From Streptomyces sp. ICC1 (GTDB lineage Bacteria; Actinomycetota; Actinomycetes; Streptomycetales; Streptomycetaceae), in contig NZ_CP030287.1 in the NCBI RefSeq assembly GCF_003287935.1, positions 1,922,001-1,986,000 of the forward strand: a stretch of DNA of 64,000 bases, read 5' to 3'. Under the pieces are notes generated by a model that saw only the letters and a program-made list of their open reading frames with translations, was not told the DNA's origin and ran no database searches. Both the position numbers and the translations under genes were made by a program. This document shows, in pieces, positions 24,987-34,132 of the stretch; the first letter of the stretch is position 1; every line of letters begins with the position of its first letter.

Positions 24987-25865
24987 CTACAGGTCGAGCT
25001 GGTACTGGACCGTCGTGTGTGTGGGCACGTAGTCGAGGCTGTCGCTGATGTGTCTCATGTGCGTGTTGCTGTCGGCGGTGTCGGTCAGGAGGCCGCCGAG
25101 GTCTGGATGGTGCCCGTGGGCTTGTCGGATCGACTCGGCCTTCATCCATCGGCCGAGGCCGTGTCCGCGGTGCTCGGGCAGCACGCCGGTGCCGTAGTGC
25201 TGGCCATCACCCGTGCCGTTGCCGGGGACGACGAGTTCTGTGAACCCGGCGATCGAGTCGTCGGTGGTGTCGATGGCGACGACCGTGTGCAACTGGTCTC
25301 CGCGGTCTTGAACGGCCTTCGCCGCGGCCCGGACCCGGTCCACGTCCCAGGTTACGGTGCCGTAGTCGGTGTCTTCCATGGGCATGTCGTCCATGGCGCG
25401 GCGTGAGGCGGCGAACGTCTGGGCGAGGTCGGCGGGGACGGTTCCCCGCCATGACGCCAGCCGGTAGCCGGGGTGCGGACGCTCGATGATCTCGGCGAGG
25501 GCGGTGGGGTCCACGTCGGCCAGCGGCAAGCGGGCGAATCTCAAGGTGAGCACCTTGCGGAAGCCGTGGGCCGGCAGGAAGTCGTTGCCGGGCGATCCGG
25601 CCTCGGCCTGCGCGCTGACACAGCGCCGGGCGTCGTCCCGGGCGGCGGCCACGGCGGAGTCGAGGAGTCTGGAGCCGACGCCCTTGCGGCGCTCCGTGGG
25701 ATGGACGTGGAGGGTCAGTTCGGCCAGGTGCGCCTGTCCGCCATCGAACAGGCGCAGAAAGGCCGTCCCCACGGGGATGGAATCGGCGTCGGATGCCAGC
25801 CATGCAAGGCGTCGGCTGTGCGCCCCGTGAGCGGGGTCGGTCAGTGGGGTGATGCGAAGCGACAA
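24987..25865 (-). CDS. tandem-GNAT N-acetyltransferase
   Basis: About 292 residues with two GNAT modules. The first (residues ~10-110) has VHPTERRKGVGSRLLDSAVAAAR as the acetyl-CoA loop. The second (~150-292) has GTGVLPEHRGHGLGRWMKAESIR and ends in TNTHMRH-like SNTHMRHISDSLDY. This mycothiol-synthase-like layout is common in Streptomyces, with one half often catalytically silent. A TTG at 25865 preceded by GGAG was chosen; an upstream TTG at 25898 would add 11 residues. Confidence 0.8.
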   Translation of the reverse strand: MSLRITPLTDPAHGAHSRRLAWLASDADSIPVGTAFLRLFDGGQAHLAELTLHVHPTERRKGVGSRLLDSAVAAARDDARRCVSAQAEAGSPGNDFLPAHGFRKVLTLRFARLPLADVDPTALAEIIERPHPGYRLASWRGTVPADLAQTFAASRRAMDDMPMEDTDYGTVTWDVDRVRAAAKAVQDRGDQLHTVVAIDTTDDSIAGFTELVVPGNGTGDGQHYGTGVLPEHRGHGLGRWMKAESIRQAHGHHPDLGGLLTDTADSNTHMRHISDSLDYVPTHTTVQYQLDL

Positions 25866-26053
25866 GGTGTCTCCGTCGTGAGGAGGTGGCAAAGGCAAGT
25901 ACGCGGGCTCACCCGCTGGGCACTCGTGCGCATGTGCTCCACACCTCCTCGTCGACAGTGCCGGTCCGGAACACCACGGACGGCTCGGGCGAACCTAACT
26001 GGCCCACCGGTTCCTCGGCAAAGGGTTATTGAAGGCAGTACGACCGTGGGGTC

Positions 26054-26602
26054 ATGGCCACTCGTCAACGGCCGCGCCGGGAGCCGGCCGACGATCGACA
26101 TGGGCTTCTGCCCCCTGCCGCGGCGCTCGAACGGATCATGGGGCGGTACGGAGTCGTCCCCGGCCGGGTCGGCAGCATGCAGGCCGCGTGGTCCGCCTTC
26201 GAGGAGTTCGTGCAGATCCCGGTCGAGGGGATCGAGGGCCCGGAGAACGAGGGCGACTGCTTCATCGTCGAATGGGGCGCGTGGGACTGGACCGGGGGCC
26301 GGCCCGCCGTGTCCCTGGGGCGGCTCCTGGCCGTCGCCGAGCAGGGTGACGAGAGCGACGAGTACGGGCAGCCGCAGTACTGGAAGGTGGAGTTCCAGGC
26401 GTCCTTCGCCGACCACCCCGCCTGGGCGAGCCTGCCCGGGAGCGGCCCCGGGGACAGCGGCTTCGACGGTGCCGAGATCGGCCTCCCCAGAGCGGCCGCA
26501 CTCGCGGACACCCGCCGCTTGATCGAACAGGAGCCCCTCCTCAGGGCGATCTGGCGGTCCGCTCCGATCGACATCGAGGTGACGCTGGACCACGCCGGCT
26601 AG
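26054..26602 (+). CDS. conserved hypothetical protein
   Basis: 182 residues, acidic, soluble. MQAAWSAFEEFVQIPVEG, CFIVEWGAWDW, PAVSLGRLLAV and WKVEFQASFADHPA suggest a compact immunity/SUKH-like or unclassified fold seen in several actinomycetes; no function is known to me. The N-terminal ~28 residues are low-complexity, so an ATG at 26138 is an alternative start. The TAG stop is part of the CTAG target site of the adjacent MITE. Confidence 0.6.
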   Translation: MATRQRPRREPADDRHGLLPPAAALERIMGRYGVVPGRVGSMQAAWSAFEEFVQIPVEGIEGPENEGDCFIVEWGAWDWTGGRPAVSLGRLLAVAEQGDESDEYGQPQYWKVEFQASFADHPAWASLPGSGPGDSGFDGAEIGLPRAAALADTRRLIEQEPLLRAIWRSAPIDIEVTLDHAG

Positions 26603-26763
26603 GCCGGCTCTTTCGGATCTTGCCGGGCCCGCGACGCCTGGCACCGCGCCTGGCCGCGTTGTCGGGACGCCCGAGTACGTCCAGTACACGCAGCGCCCCT
26701 CCGCCTTGCCATGCACGGCACCAGACGCCGCGGGCTCGGCCGACAAGATCCGAAAGAGACGGC
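26603..26763. mobile_element. 161-bp MITE with 24-bp terminal inverted repeats, CTAG target duplication
   Basis: The left end GCCGGCTCTTTCGGATCTTG (26603-26626 in full) and the right end (26740-26763) are inverted repeats matching at 22 of 24 positions. The element is bracketed by CTAG at 26599-26602 and 26764-26767, the YTAR-type 4-bp duplication made by IS5-family transposases. There is no room for a transposase, so it is non-autonomous. It inserted between two convergent genes and left both intact, since the upstream stop TAG lies in the duplication. Confidence 0.75.
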
Positions 26764-26777
26764 CTAGGCCGCCCGCG

Positions 26778-27152
26778 TCAGCCGATGGTGCCGGGTCGGC
26801 CGGGTCGGGCCGCCGTGGCCCGGAGCAGGTCCCGCAGCAGGTCGAAGTCGATGTGCTCCGGTTTGCGGAACCGCAGGCAGACCTTGCCCATGTCCAGCCC
26901 GGCCAGCCGTTCCTCGAACGCCTCACGGACGTCGCCGCGCATGAGGTAGAAGGAGACGTACTGCTTCTGGCTGGCGAACGCGATCTCGGCGGTGCCGTCC
27001 CGCACGTACGCGGGCATCCCGTACGCCATCACCTCCTCGAAGCCCTTCAGCTCCTCCCGGCACAGCCGCCGCAACCCGGCCAAGGCGTCCCTGCGCTCCT
27101 CGGGCACCTCGTCCAGGTAGCCGGCCACGTCATCCGCCTCGCTCTGCACCAT
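26778..27152 (-). CDS. DUF1801 domain-containing protein
   Basis: 124 residues. GLRRLCREELKGFEEVMAYGMPAYVRDG, AFASQKQYVSFYLMRGDV and KVCLRFRKPEHIDFDLLRDLL are the DUF1801 (YdhG/YjbR-like) signature. These small cytosolic proteins have a TATA-box-like fold and unknown role. ATG at 27152. It is convergent with the 26054 gene, with the MITE between them. Confidence 0.8.
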   Translation of the reverse strand: MVQSEADDVAGYLDEVPEERRDALAGLRRLCREELKGFEEVMAYGMPAYVRDGTAEIAFASQKQYVSFYLMRGDVREAFEERLAGLDMGKVCLRFRKPEHIDFDLLRDLLRATAARPGRPGTIG

Positions 27153-27231
27153 TCCACGAGGCTATGCCGCCCCGCGGCGCCGGTCGACCTTTCGAGCACG
27201 TCCGGCCGTGCACCCGCGCGCCCACGCGGGG

Positions 27232-27276
27232 CGCGGCAGGGCGGAACGCGGCAGGGCGGAACGCGGCAGGGCGGGG
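27232..27276. repeat. three tandem 15-bp repeats
   Basis: The unit CGCGGCAGGGCGGAA occurs at 27232 and 27247 and, with two changes, at 27262. It lies in the 268-bp divergent region between the DUF1801 gene and the small secreted-protein gene. Confidence 0.8.
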
Positions 27277-27420
27277 CGGAAGGAGACCGCCGACCGGCGG
27301 AGCGGCGGTTTCACCCGTCCCGGTGGAAACCGGCGCGGTCAGCGGGGGAAGAACCGATTCGCTGCCGCGGCTTCGGCATACGGTCCCCGCGACCCCCTCA
27401 CCAATCTTGAGGAGACCTTC

Positions 27421-27774
27421 ATGAAGCTTCGCAGCGCCGTCACTGCTGGCCTGGCCGGCCTGGTCCTCGCCCTCTCCGTTCCGGGATCCGCCTTCGCCGC
27501 GACCGGAGAATTCAGCTACTCCTTCACCGACGACCAGGACCGGAACCTGACCGTCACCCTGCACGACCCGCAGAGCGACACGTGCGTCAACCTGCCCTAC
27601 GTCGGCAGCGAATGGGTCGACCCGGGCCACACGCCCCACAACACCACGGACGAGTGGGTGACCGTCTACGAGGGCGCCAACTGTGAGGGCCCCGATTGGA
27701 AGCTGCGCCCCAACGGCAAGCCCGCCACGGACAAGCTCAAGGTCCGTTCGGCGTACTTCCACGGCTCGAACTGA
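27421..27774 (+). CDS. small secreted protein
   Basis: 117 residues. Signal peptide 1-27 (KLRSAVTAGLAGLVLALSVPGSAFA, cleaved after AFA). The mature ~90-residue domain is beta-rich with two cysteines (DTCVNLPYVG, GANCEGPDW) that could pair. It is similar in layout to small secreted actinomycete proteins of the beta/gamma-crystallin-like or peptidase-inhibitor type, but no family can be assigned. ATG at 27421 has AGGAG six bases upstream. Confidence 0.75.
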   Translation: MKLRSAVTAGLAGLVLALSVPGSAFAATGEFSYSFTDDQDRNLTVTLHDPQSDTCVNLPYVGSEWVDPGHTPHNTTDEWVTVYEGANCEGPDWKLRPNGKPATDKLKVRSAYFHGSN

Positions 27775-27859
27775 CCGCAGCCGCCCCCGGGTAGCCCCGG
27801 GGGCAGGCCGCACACGGGCCCCTGTTCGAACCGGCCGTGTCCCGTGCGACGATCAGGCC

Positions 27860-29335
27860 ATGGCCGAGTCCCCCGTTTCCCCGGTCGCCGTGCTGGCGGC
27901 CCTGCTGGACCGCTCGCTGGTGCAGATCGCCGACGCCTCCGCCGACGCCCGCCGCTTCGACCGGGAGGTCATCCGCCACGCGGCGGACGTCTGGGACAAC
28001 AACACCGCTCCGTTCTTCCGGGCGGCGACGGCCGGTACCCGCGGCGAGCGCGAGCGACGCGCACGGGCGGCGTTGGAGTGGATGGCCGCCCTCGGCGCAG
28101 AGCGCCGCCGGTCATGGATGCGGGAGCAAGCCGCCGCCGCCGGGCACCCGTTGGACGGGCTCCTCGCGCCGGCGAAACCGTACGCGGCGGGTCGCGACCA
28201 CCAAGGGCTGGTGCGGCCGACGCTGATGGCGGTGACGTCCGAGACGGCGCCGAGCCTGGCCGCCGACTACGACCTGCCGGCGGCCGAGATCCGCTACCTG
28301 AGCGTCGAACGGGCCGGGGACCGTCGAGGTGGCCGCCTCGACGGCCACCTCGAACTCGCCGTTCCCCGCTCCTATCCCCTCGACGCGCACACCCCTCCCG
28401 AGACCGCGACGCTGGGCATCCGGCTGCACGGCATCACGGAGGTCCGCTTCGATTCCCACGACGCCCGCGGCGCCGCCCTCCGGCCCGCCGCCGGCGGGGG
28501 GCCGGTCTCCATCGGCATCGGAGCACGCGGCACGCTCACCGCGGCGACCGCCGACCTCTACCCGGACGACCACCACTGGCACCTGTCCGCCGCCGGACGC
28601 CGGGCCTCCGCGGCGACACCGCCCCGCGACAGCGAACCGGCCCCGGCCACCGCCCCCCAGGACGGACACCTCCGCGTCAACGCCGCCGCGGCCGCGCACG
28701 TCCTGCACCGCGCCATGCTGGAGATCCGCATCGTCCGCTACGCCGGTGAGGCGGGCCGCGCGCCGGTGCGCGAGCTCCCAAGGGCCTTCGCCGGAGCGGG
28801 CGCGGCGGTCCTCGCCGCCGGTGCGCACCGACTGCCCCACCGCGCGGAGACCGCTTTCCGCCGGCTGATCGAGACCTGGGTCCGGCGCGGCGGCCCGGCC
28901 CTCGCGGAGTGGTTCGACGCGGCACTGCGCGCGTCGGCCCGTCAGCCGCACTTCCTCCCCGGCCTCCTCGACGAGGTCCGGGCCCGCCGGGCCTTCGACG
29001 CGTCGCGGCGGCCCGCGGCGGATCCGGTGCCGGCTCCCGGCCGTCCTCGCGAGGTCGAGCTCCGCATGGCCGCCTACACCTCGGCCCACACCCGCTACCG
29101 CGCCCGCCACGAAGCCTCCGCCCTCCTGCACGTGGCCGTGCCGCCCCGCCCCGGTGCCGCCGAGGACGCCCCCTGGTACCTGCGCGCCGTGACGGGCGCC
29201 GACCCCGCCCGCTTCCGGCTGCGTACCGAGGCGTTCCAGGGCTCCGGTCCGCACCGGGTCACCGTCGACGAGGACGGGGCCCGCCACTTCGTCCTGCGCG
29301 ACGGAGCCCTCGACGTCACGACCGGGAAGGCCTGA
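27860..29335 (+). CDS. hypothetical protein (491 aa)
   Basis: Soluble, Ala/Arg-rich, no signal or membrane helix. The N-terminal ~110 residues are helical (ALLDRSLVQIADASADARRFDREVIRH). A central beta-rich domain follows (HLELAVPRSYPLDAHTPPE, LGIRLHGITEVRFD), and a helical C-terminal region carries WVRRGGPALAEWFDAAL. I recognise no catalytic motif. It follows the secreted protein by 85 bp on the same strand but is probably independent. Confidence 0.6.
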   Translation: MAESPVSPVAVLAALLDRSLVQIADASADARRFDREVIRHAADVWDNNTAPFFRAATAGTRGERERRARAALEWMAALGAERRRSWMREQAAAAGHPLDGLLAPAKPYAAGRDHQGLVRPTLMAVTSETAPSLAADYDLPAAEIRYLSVERAGDRRGGRLDGHLELAVPRSYPLDAHTPPETATLGIRLHGITEVRFDSHDARGAALRPAAGGGPVSIGIGARGTLTAATADLYPDDHHWHLSAAGRRASAATPPRDSEPAPATAPQDGHLRVNAAAAAHVLHRAMLEIRIVRYAGEAGRAPVRELPRAFAGAGAAVLAAGAHRLPHRAETAFRRLIETWVRRGGPALAEWFDAALRASARQPHFLPGLLDEVRARRAFDASRRPAADPVPAPGRPREVELRMAAYTSAHTRYRARHEASALLHVAVPPRPGAAEDAPWYLRAVTGADPARFRLRTEAFQGSGPHRVTVDEDGARHFVLRDGALDVTTGKA

Positions 29336-29375
29336 ACCACGGTCCGCCGTGTCCGGCCGCGAACGGCTCCGGCCC

Positions 29376-29747
29376 TCAGTCCAAGGTCTCGGCGGCCTTG
29401 GTCATCGGCCCTCCCGCGTCACCCGTGTTGAGGACCCCCGCCGGTTCCAGGAGCAGGATGGCGGTCTCCTCTTCGGCCACCGGACAGTGTTCGACGCCCC
29501 GGGGCACCACGAACAGCTCTCCCGGCTCGAGCACGACGTCGCCGTCCCTGAGCTGGATGGTGAGCCGGCCGCTGAGGACGAGGAACAGCTCGTCGGTGTC
29601 CTCGTGGGCGTGCCAGACGAACTCACCTTTGAGCTTGGCGAGTTTGACCTCGTAGTCGTTGAGACGGGCGATCCTCTTCTGGGTCCAGAGCTCATCGAAC
29701 TGGGCGAGCTTGTGGGCCAGGTTCACGGAGACGTTCGGTGTGATCAT
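29376..29747 (-). CDS. cupin-domain protein
   Basis: 123 residues, a single small cupin barrel: FVWHAHEDTDELFLVLSGRLTIQLRDG holds the first metal motif (His-His-Glu) and GELFVVPRGVEHCPV the second (His). It probably binds a divalent metal; the role could be an isomerase, dioxygenase or sensor. ATG at 29747. It is divergent from the AraC gene across 49 bp, so the regulator may control it. Confidence 0.85.
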   Translation of the reverse strand: MITPNVSVNLAHKLAQFDELWTQKRIARLNDYEVKLAKLKGEFVWHAHEDTDELFLVLSGRLTIQLRDGDVVLEPGELFVVPRGVEHCPVAEEETAILLLEPAGVLNTGDAGGPMTKAAETLD

Positions 29748-29796
29748 GGGACGAGCATGGCGCCGTCGACCGCCCCCGGTCTTGTACGTTCCCGAC

Positions 29797-30621
29797 ATGA
29801 CCAGCGATCAGCCCCGAACGCGGATCAGTGCCTGGCGGCCTCCGGTCGCGGGGATCTCCGAAGTCTTCCACGCCCATTTCACCGATCACGCCTACCCGGT
29901 CCACACCCATGACACCTGGGACCTGATGATCCTCGACGACGGATCGGTGGACTTCTCCCTCGACCGCCGCCGGCACGGGGCCGCCGGCACGGGCTCGGTC
30001 ATCCTGCTGCCGCCGGGCGTCCCGCACGACGGGAAGACGGTCAACCCCGCGGGATTCCGCAAGCGCGTGCTCTACCTCGACACCGGCGTCCTTCCGGAAC
30101 GGCTGGCGGGGGCGGCGGTCGACGGCCCGGTCCACGGAGACGGACTGCTGCGCCGGCGCATCCACCAGCTCCACGAAGCCCTCGCCGCCCCGGGGGACGA
30201 GTTCGAGGCGGAGTCCCGGCTGGCGCTCGTCCGCGAGCGGCTGCTCTCCCACCTCAAGGCCGCGGAGCCCGCGATACCGAGCCGCGGGGCCGGGCGGACC
30301 GCCGCCGCCCTGCGCGAGCTGCTGGATTCACGCATACGCACCGGGCTCACCCTGGACGAGGCGGCCGGCATCCTGCACGCCCACCCCACCCACCTGATCC
30401 GCTGCTTCAAACAGGCCTACGGACTGCCGCCGCACACCTACCTCACCGGCAGGCGCATCGACCGGGCGCGCCGCCTCCTGCTCGCGGGCCGGCGGCCGGC
30501 CGATGTCGCCGCGGCCGTGGGCTTCTACGACCAGGCACACCTGAACCGGCACTTCACCCGCCACCTGAGCACCCCGCCGGGCCGGTACGCGGCCCTGCGC
30601 GATCGGGGCGCACCGACGTGA
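29797..30621 (+). CDS. AraC family transcriptional regulator
   Basis: 274 residues. The N-terminal AraC-type cupin sensor (VFHAHFTDHAYPVHTHDTWDL, then ILLPPGVPHDG) is followed by two HTH motifs at the C-terminus (LTLDEAAGILHAHPTHLIRCFKQAYG; RRPADVAAAVGFYDQAHLNRHF) ending TPPGRYAALR. ATG at 29797. Likely activator of the divergent cupin gene or of itself; the inducer is unknown. Confidence 0.88.
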   Translation: MTSDQPRTRISAWRPPVAGISEVFHAHFTDHAYPVHTHDTWDLMILDDGSVDFSLDRRRHGAAGTGSVILLPPGVPHDGKTVNPAGFRKRVLYLDTGVLPERLAGAAVDGPVHGDGLLRRRIHQLHEALAAPGDEFEAESRLALVRERLLSHLKAAEPAIPSRGAGRTAAALRELLDSRIRTGLTLDEAAGILHAHPTHLIRCFKQAYGLPPHTYLTGRRIDRARRLLLAGRRPADVAAAVGFYDQAHLNRHFTRHLSTPPGRYAALRDRGAPT

Positions 30622-31189
30622 CGCGGGCCCCCGGGAGCCGGCCCGCACCGAGGCCGCCCGCCACGGCTGCCCGCCACGACCGCCCGCCGACGCCGCCCGC
30701 CACGACCGCCCGCCACGACCGCCCGCCGACGCCGCCCGGCGGGGGAACCCGTGCGGGAACCGGCGCGGCGTCCGGGTTGCGTGAGCGCACGTACACTCGG
30801 TCCATGAACCGCACACGCGTCACAGGGGAGAGCCGGCCGCCGGCCGCTCCTGTCGCGCGGGCGGGTTCCGCGGCCCGGACGGGTATCGGCCCCCGGACCG
30901 CCTTCGACGGCCAGGCCCCCACGGTGGGCCGCGGCGTCGTGCACGGCCACGGCTAGCGATTCCCCACCGGGCCCGGGCCCGGTCTCCTGCCGCACCGTGC
31001 TCCGCACCACCTTCCGCGACGGCCCCTGCCCCGGCGCCCCGGCTTGATCGCCGCGCCCGGACCGGCCCCGTCGCCCCGGAGGGCGACGTACCGCCTTCCC
31101 CACACCACCACCGCAGTCCCGACGCTCGTCGGCGCTGCCGCCAGGCGAGGGCCGCACGCCGGGCCGTAGCCGCCTTCGAAGGGACCACC
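30622..31189. other. 568-bp gap: C-rich tandem repeats and murE leader
   Basis: 30655-30745 is built of CCGCCCGCCACGA / CCGCCCGCCGACG units, about six imperfect copies. An ATG at 30804 opens a frame of 50 codons (to 30956) preceded by TACACT, but it has no ribosome site and no recognisable product. The last ~200 bp probably hold the murE promoter. No RNA gene is recognised. Confidence 0.5.
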
Positions 31190-32686
31190 GTGAAGCTGAG
31201 CGGTTTGCTGACCGGCCACGAGCACCACGTCATCCAGGGAGACGCCGAATCGACGGTGATCACCGCGGGCACCACCTTCGACGTCGACCGGGTGGTTCCG
31301 GGCTCGCTCTTCATCGCCGTGCCCGGCCACCGCGAAGGCGGCCCCGCCTCCATCGGCGCGGCGCTCGCGCGCGGTGCGGTGGCGGTGTTCGTCGACGAGG
31401 CCGGAGCCGCCGCCGTGCCCCCGGGCCGGGAACTGCTGCCGGCCGTGTGCTTCGTACGGGTGGCCGACACCCGCAAGGCCGCCGCGGTCGCGTCCGCGCG
31501 GTACTACGGCGAACCGGGTCGGCACATGGACATGGTGGCGGTCACCGGGACCAACGGGAAGACCTCCATCTCCTACATGGTCGAGTCGCTGCTGAGGATC
31601 TCCGAGGGCGCCGTGGTGGGCGTGATCGGCACGGCCGGCAGCCGGATCGGCGACGAGGTGATCCCGATGCCGCCCTCGGTGCTGACCACGCCCGAGTCGC
31701 CGGACCTGCAGTACCTCCTGGGCCGCATGCGGGACCGCGGCACCGCCAGCGTGGTGCTGGAGGCCACCTCGATGGCCCTGCAGACGTACCGGGTGGACCG
31801 GACGTTCGTCGACGTCGGCGTCTTCACCAACCTGACCCAGGACCACCTGGACGACCACGGCACGATGGGCCGCTACACGGACGCCAAACTGCGCCTGTTC
31901 CAGGGGCTGTGCCGGCACGCCGTGGTCAACGTGGACGACGCCGTGGGAACAGGGATCCCGGCGATGATGCCGGGCGCGGCCACGACCTACGCCCTCGACA
32001 CGGAAGCCGACTTCAGGGCCACGGACCTGATCGCCGACGCCTCGGGCACCCGCTTCACGCTGCACCACGCCGGCCGGGAGTATCCGGCGGCCATCCCGGT
32101 CCCGGGCCGGTTCTCGGTGTCCAACGCGCTGGCGGCCGTGGCGGCCTGCCACGTGCTGGGCCACGACCTGGACGGTCTGGTCGGCGCGCTCGCGAAGATG
32201 CCGCCCGTGCCGGGCCGCTTCGAGCGCTTCGTGACCCCCGGCGGCACCTCCGTGATCGTGGACTACGCACACTCGCCGGACTCCCTCGACAAGGTGCTCA
32301 CCGCCATCCGCGGGTTCGCCCGGGGCCGGGTCATCACCGTCTTCGGCTGCGGCGGGGACCGGGACACGACCAAGCGGGCCGAGATGGGCCGCATCGCCGG
32401 AACCCACTCCGACCTGTGCGTCCTGACCTCCGACAACCCCCGCACCGAGGACCCCGAGTCGATCCTGGACCAGATCGCCCCCGGCATCGAGGGCACGGGC
32501 ACGCCCTACGAGCGGTCCGCGGACCGGCGGCGGGCCATCGGGCTCGCGCTGGCCGCCGCGCGGCCCGAGGACATCGTCCTGATCGCCGGGAAGGGCAGCG
32601 AGCCGCACCAGATCGTGGGCGAGGAGCTGCTCCCCTTCAGCGACATGGCGACCGTACGGGACCTCGCCTCCCGGCCGGGCGCCTGA
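31190..32686 (+). CDS. murE: UDP-N-acetylmuramoyl-tripeptide synthetase (MurE type)
   Basis: 498 residues, full length. Mur ligase: ATP loop AVTGTNGKTS, the carbamylated-lysine region, VVDYAHSPDSLDKVL, and SDNPRTEDPESILD, whose DNPR motif selects meso- or LL-diaminopimelate. It joins DAP to UDP-MurNAc-L-Ala-D-Glu in peptidoglycan synthesis. The gene stands alone, not in a dcw cluster, so it is probably a second copy beside the housekeeping murE. The start is GTG at 31190 with AAGGGA upstream. It is convergent with the monooxygenase gene with a 6-bp gap. Confidence 0.85.
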   Translation: MKLSGLLTGHEHHVIQGDAESTVITAGTTFDVDRVVPGSLFIAVPGHREGGPASIGAALARGAVAVFVDEAGAAAVPPGRELLPAVCFVRVADTRKAAAVASARYYGEPGRHMDMVAVTGTNGKTSISYMVESLLRISEGAVVGVIGTAGSRIGDEVIPMPPSVLTTPESPDLQYLLGRMRDRGTASVVLEATSMALQTYRVDRTFVDVGVFTNLTQDHLDDHGTMGRYTDAKLRLFQGLCRHAVVNVDDAVGTGIPAMMPGAATTYALDTEADFRATDLIADASGTRFTLHHAGREYPAAIPVPGRFSVSNALAAVAACHVLGHDLDGLVGALAKMPPVPGRFERFVTPGGTSVIVDYAHSPDSLDKVLTAIRGFARGRVITVFGCGGDRDTTKRAEMGRIAGTHSDLCVLTSDNPRTEDPESILDQIAPGIEGTGTPYERSADRRRAIGLALAAARPEDIVLIAGKGSEPHQIVGEELLPFSDMATVRDLASRPGA

Positions 32687-32692
32687 GGGGCG

Positions 32693-34132
32693 TCAGGTCC
32701 GGGCCGCCCCACCGCCGAGGCGGGCGAGGTAGCGGGGCAGGCCGGTCGCGTCCTCGCCCGCCCAGCCCACGTACCCGTCGGGCCGGACCAGGAAGATCCC
32801 CTTGCCGTACGGCCCGTACGCCCCGATCCGGTGAACATGCGTGAACTCCGTTTCCACCGGCGGTAGTTCGGCGTCCGTGCCCACGGCGAGCAGGGTGAAG
32901 TGCGGCCCCCGGAACAGGTCGAAGAGCCTGCGGCCGTCCGGCAGCGGTCCGTCGGGAGCGCGGTCGCCGGCTTCCAGCGCGCCCGCCGCACCCTCGGAGA
33001 GCGGGCCGCCACGGTAGCCCAGGCCGAGCTGGCGGGTGGTCTCGCCGCGCTCCTCCTGACCGCGGTGGATCCGGGTGGACAGGCCCAGCATCTGCGCGGC
33101 GACGGGCTGGCGCTCCTGCTCGTAGGTGTCCAAGAGCGCGGGGTCCGCACCGTGGCGCAGGATCTGGCCGAGCTTCCAGCCGAGGTTGTAGGCGTCCTGC
33201 ACGCTGGTGTTGAGGCCCTGGCCGCCGGCGGGGGAGTGCACGTGGGCCGCGTCGCCCGCGAGCAGGACCCGCCCGGCGCGGAACCGGTCGGCCATCGCGG
33301 CGCGCGGCCTGAAATCGGAGGCCCAGCGGACCTCGGTGACGTCCTCGGCCGCGAGGTGGGTGCAGGCGGCGACCACGGCGGGGATGTCGAGGTCCTCGGT
33401 CCGCGCGACGAGCTGGTAGTCGTCGGTGCCGGGCAGCGGGCACAGGGCGGCGAAGCCGCCGTCCGCACCCGGGAAGAGGTGCCAGTGGTCGCGGTCCAGG
33501 GCGCCGGGACGCAGCCGGACGTCGGCGACGACCATTGGGGCGGGGTCTGCCGTTTCGCCGGTCATGCCGGTCATGCCGATGTCCAGGGCCTTGCGGACCG
33601 TGGAGCGGCCGCCGTCGGCGGCCACCAGATAGGCGGCGCGCAGGGTGCCGCCGTCGGCCAGGTGTGCGGTCACCCCGTCGGGGTCCTGGTCGAGGGCGGC
33701 CAGGGTGGTGCCGAAGGCGACCCGGCCGCCGAGTTCGGTGAGGCGCGCGAAGAGGATCTCCTGGGTGCGCCACTGGGGCAGGAGCCGGGCGCGCGGATGG
33801 GGCTCGGTCTCGGTCGGTCCGCCGACGGCGGCGTCGCCGAGCATGTCGTGCTCGCCGACGGGCCGGCCGCCCTGCCAGATCTGCCCGATGGGGGCGTGGG
33901 CGCCGGCGGCGAGCACGGCGTCGCCGACGCCGAGGTCGTCGAAGACCTCAAGGGTGCGCGGCTGGAGGCCCTTGCCCCGGGAGCCGGGGAAGAGGCTGTC
34001 GGCCCGTTCGAGGACCAGGGCGCGGACGCCGCGGCGGGTGAGGTCCAAGGCGAGGGCCAGTCCGGTGGGGCCGGCGCCGACGACGAGCACGTCGGGAGCC
34101 CCGCTTTCCTTAACGCTGTTAAGTGTGGTCAT
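32693..34132 (-). CDS. FAD-dependent aromatic-ring monooxygenase (PheA/TfdB, Rox-like)
   Basis: 479 residues. The Rossmann motif VLVVGAGPTGLALALDLTRRG at ~15-35, the mid DG motif LVAADGGRSTVR, and GRVLLAGDAAHVHSPAGGQGLN near 290 define class A flavoprotein hydroxylases. Related enzymes hydroxylate phenols, anthracyclines or rifamycin. ATG at 34132. Codons 4-8 coincide with one of two operator palindromes shared with the divergent TetR gene, so expression is probably drug- or phenol-inducible. Confidence 0.88.
   Translation of the reverse strand: MTTLNSVKESGAPDVLVVGAGPTGLALALDLTRRGVRALVLERADSLFPGSRGKGLQPRTLEVFDDLGVGDAVLAAGAHAPIGQIWQGGRPVGEHDMLGDAAVGGPTETEPHPRARLLPQWRTQEILFARLTELGGRVAFGTTLAALDQDPDGVTAHLADGGTLRAAYLVAADGGRSTVRKALDIGMTGMTGETADPAPMVVADVRLRPGALDRDHWHLFPGADGGFAALCPLPGTDDYQLVARTEDLDIPAVVAACTHLAAEDVTEVRWASDFRPRAAMADRFRAGRVLLAGDAAHVHSPAGGQGLNTSVQDAYNLGWKLGQILRHGADPALLDTYEQERQPVAAQMLGLSTRIHRGQEERGETTRQLGLGYRGGPLSEGAAGALEAGDRAPDGPLPDGRRLFDLFRGPHFTLLAVGTDAELPPVETEFTHVHRIGAYGPYGKGIFLVRPDGYVGWAGEDATGLPRYLARLGGGAART

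Noticed and set aside
27856..29340. Possible polymorphic-toxin or immunity role for the 491-residue protein
   Set aside because: No toxin domain, signal or conserved neighbour pattern could be recognised, so left as hypothetical.
30650..30745. Repeated CCGCCCGCCACGACC units that might suggest a CRISPR array
   Set aside because: Units are contiguous with no unique spacers of constant length and there are no cas genes; simple tandem repeats.
30804..30956. 50-codon frame starting with ATG before murE
   Set aside because: No ribosome binding site, Pro/Arg/Gly-biased composition, ends without recognisable product; could be real only if conserved.
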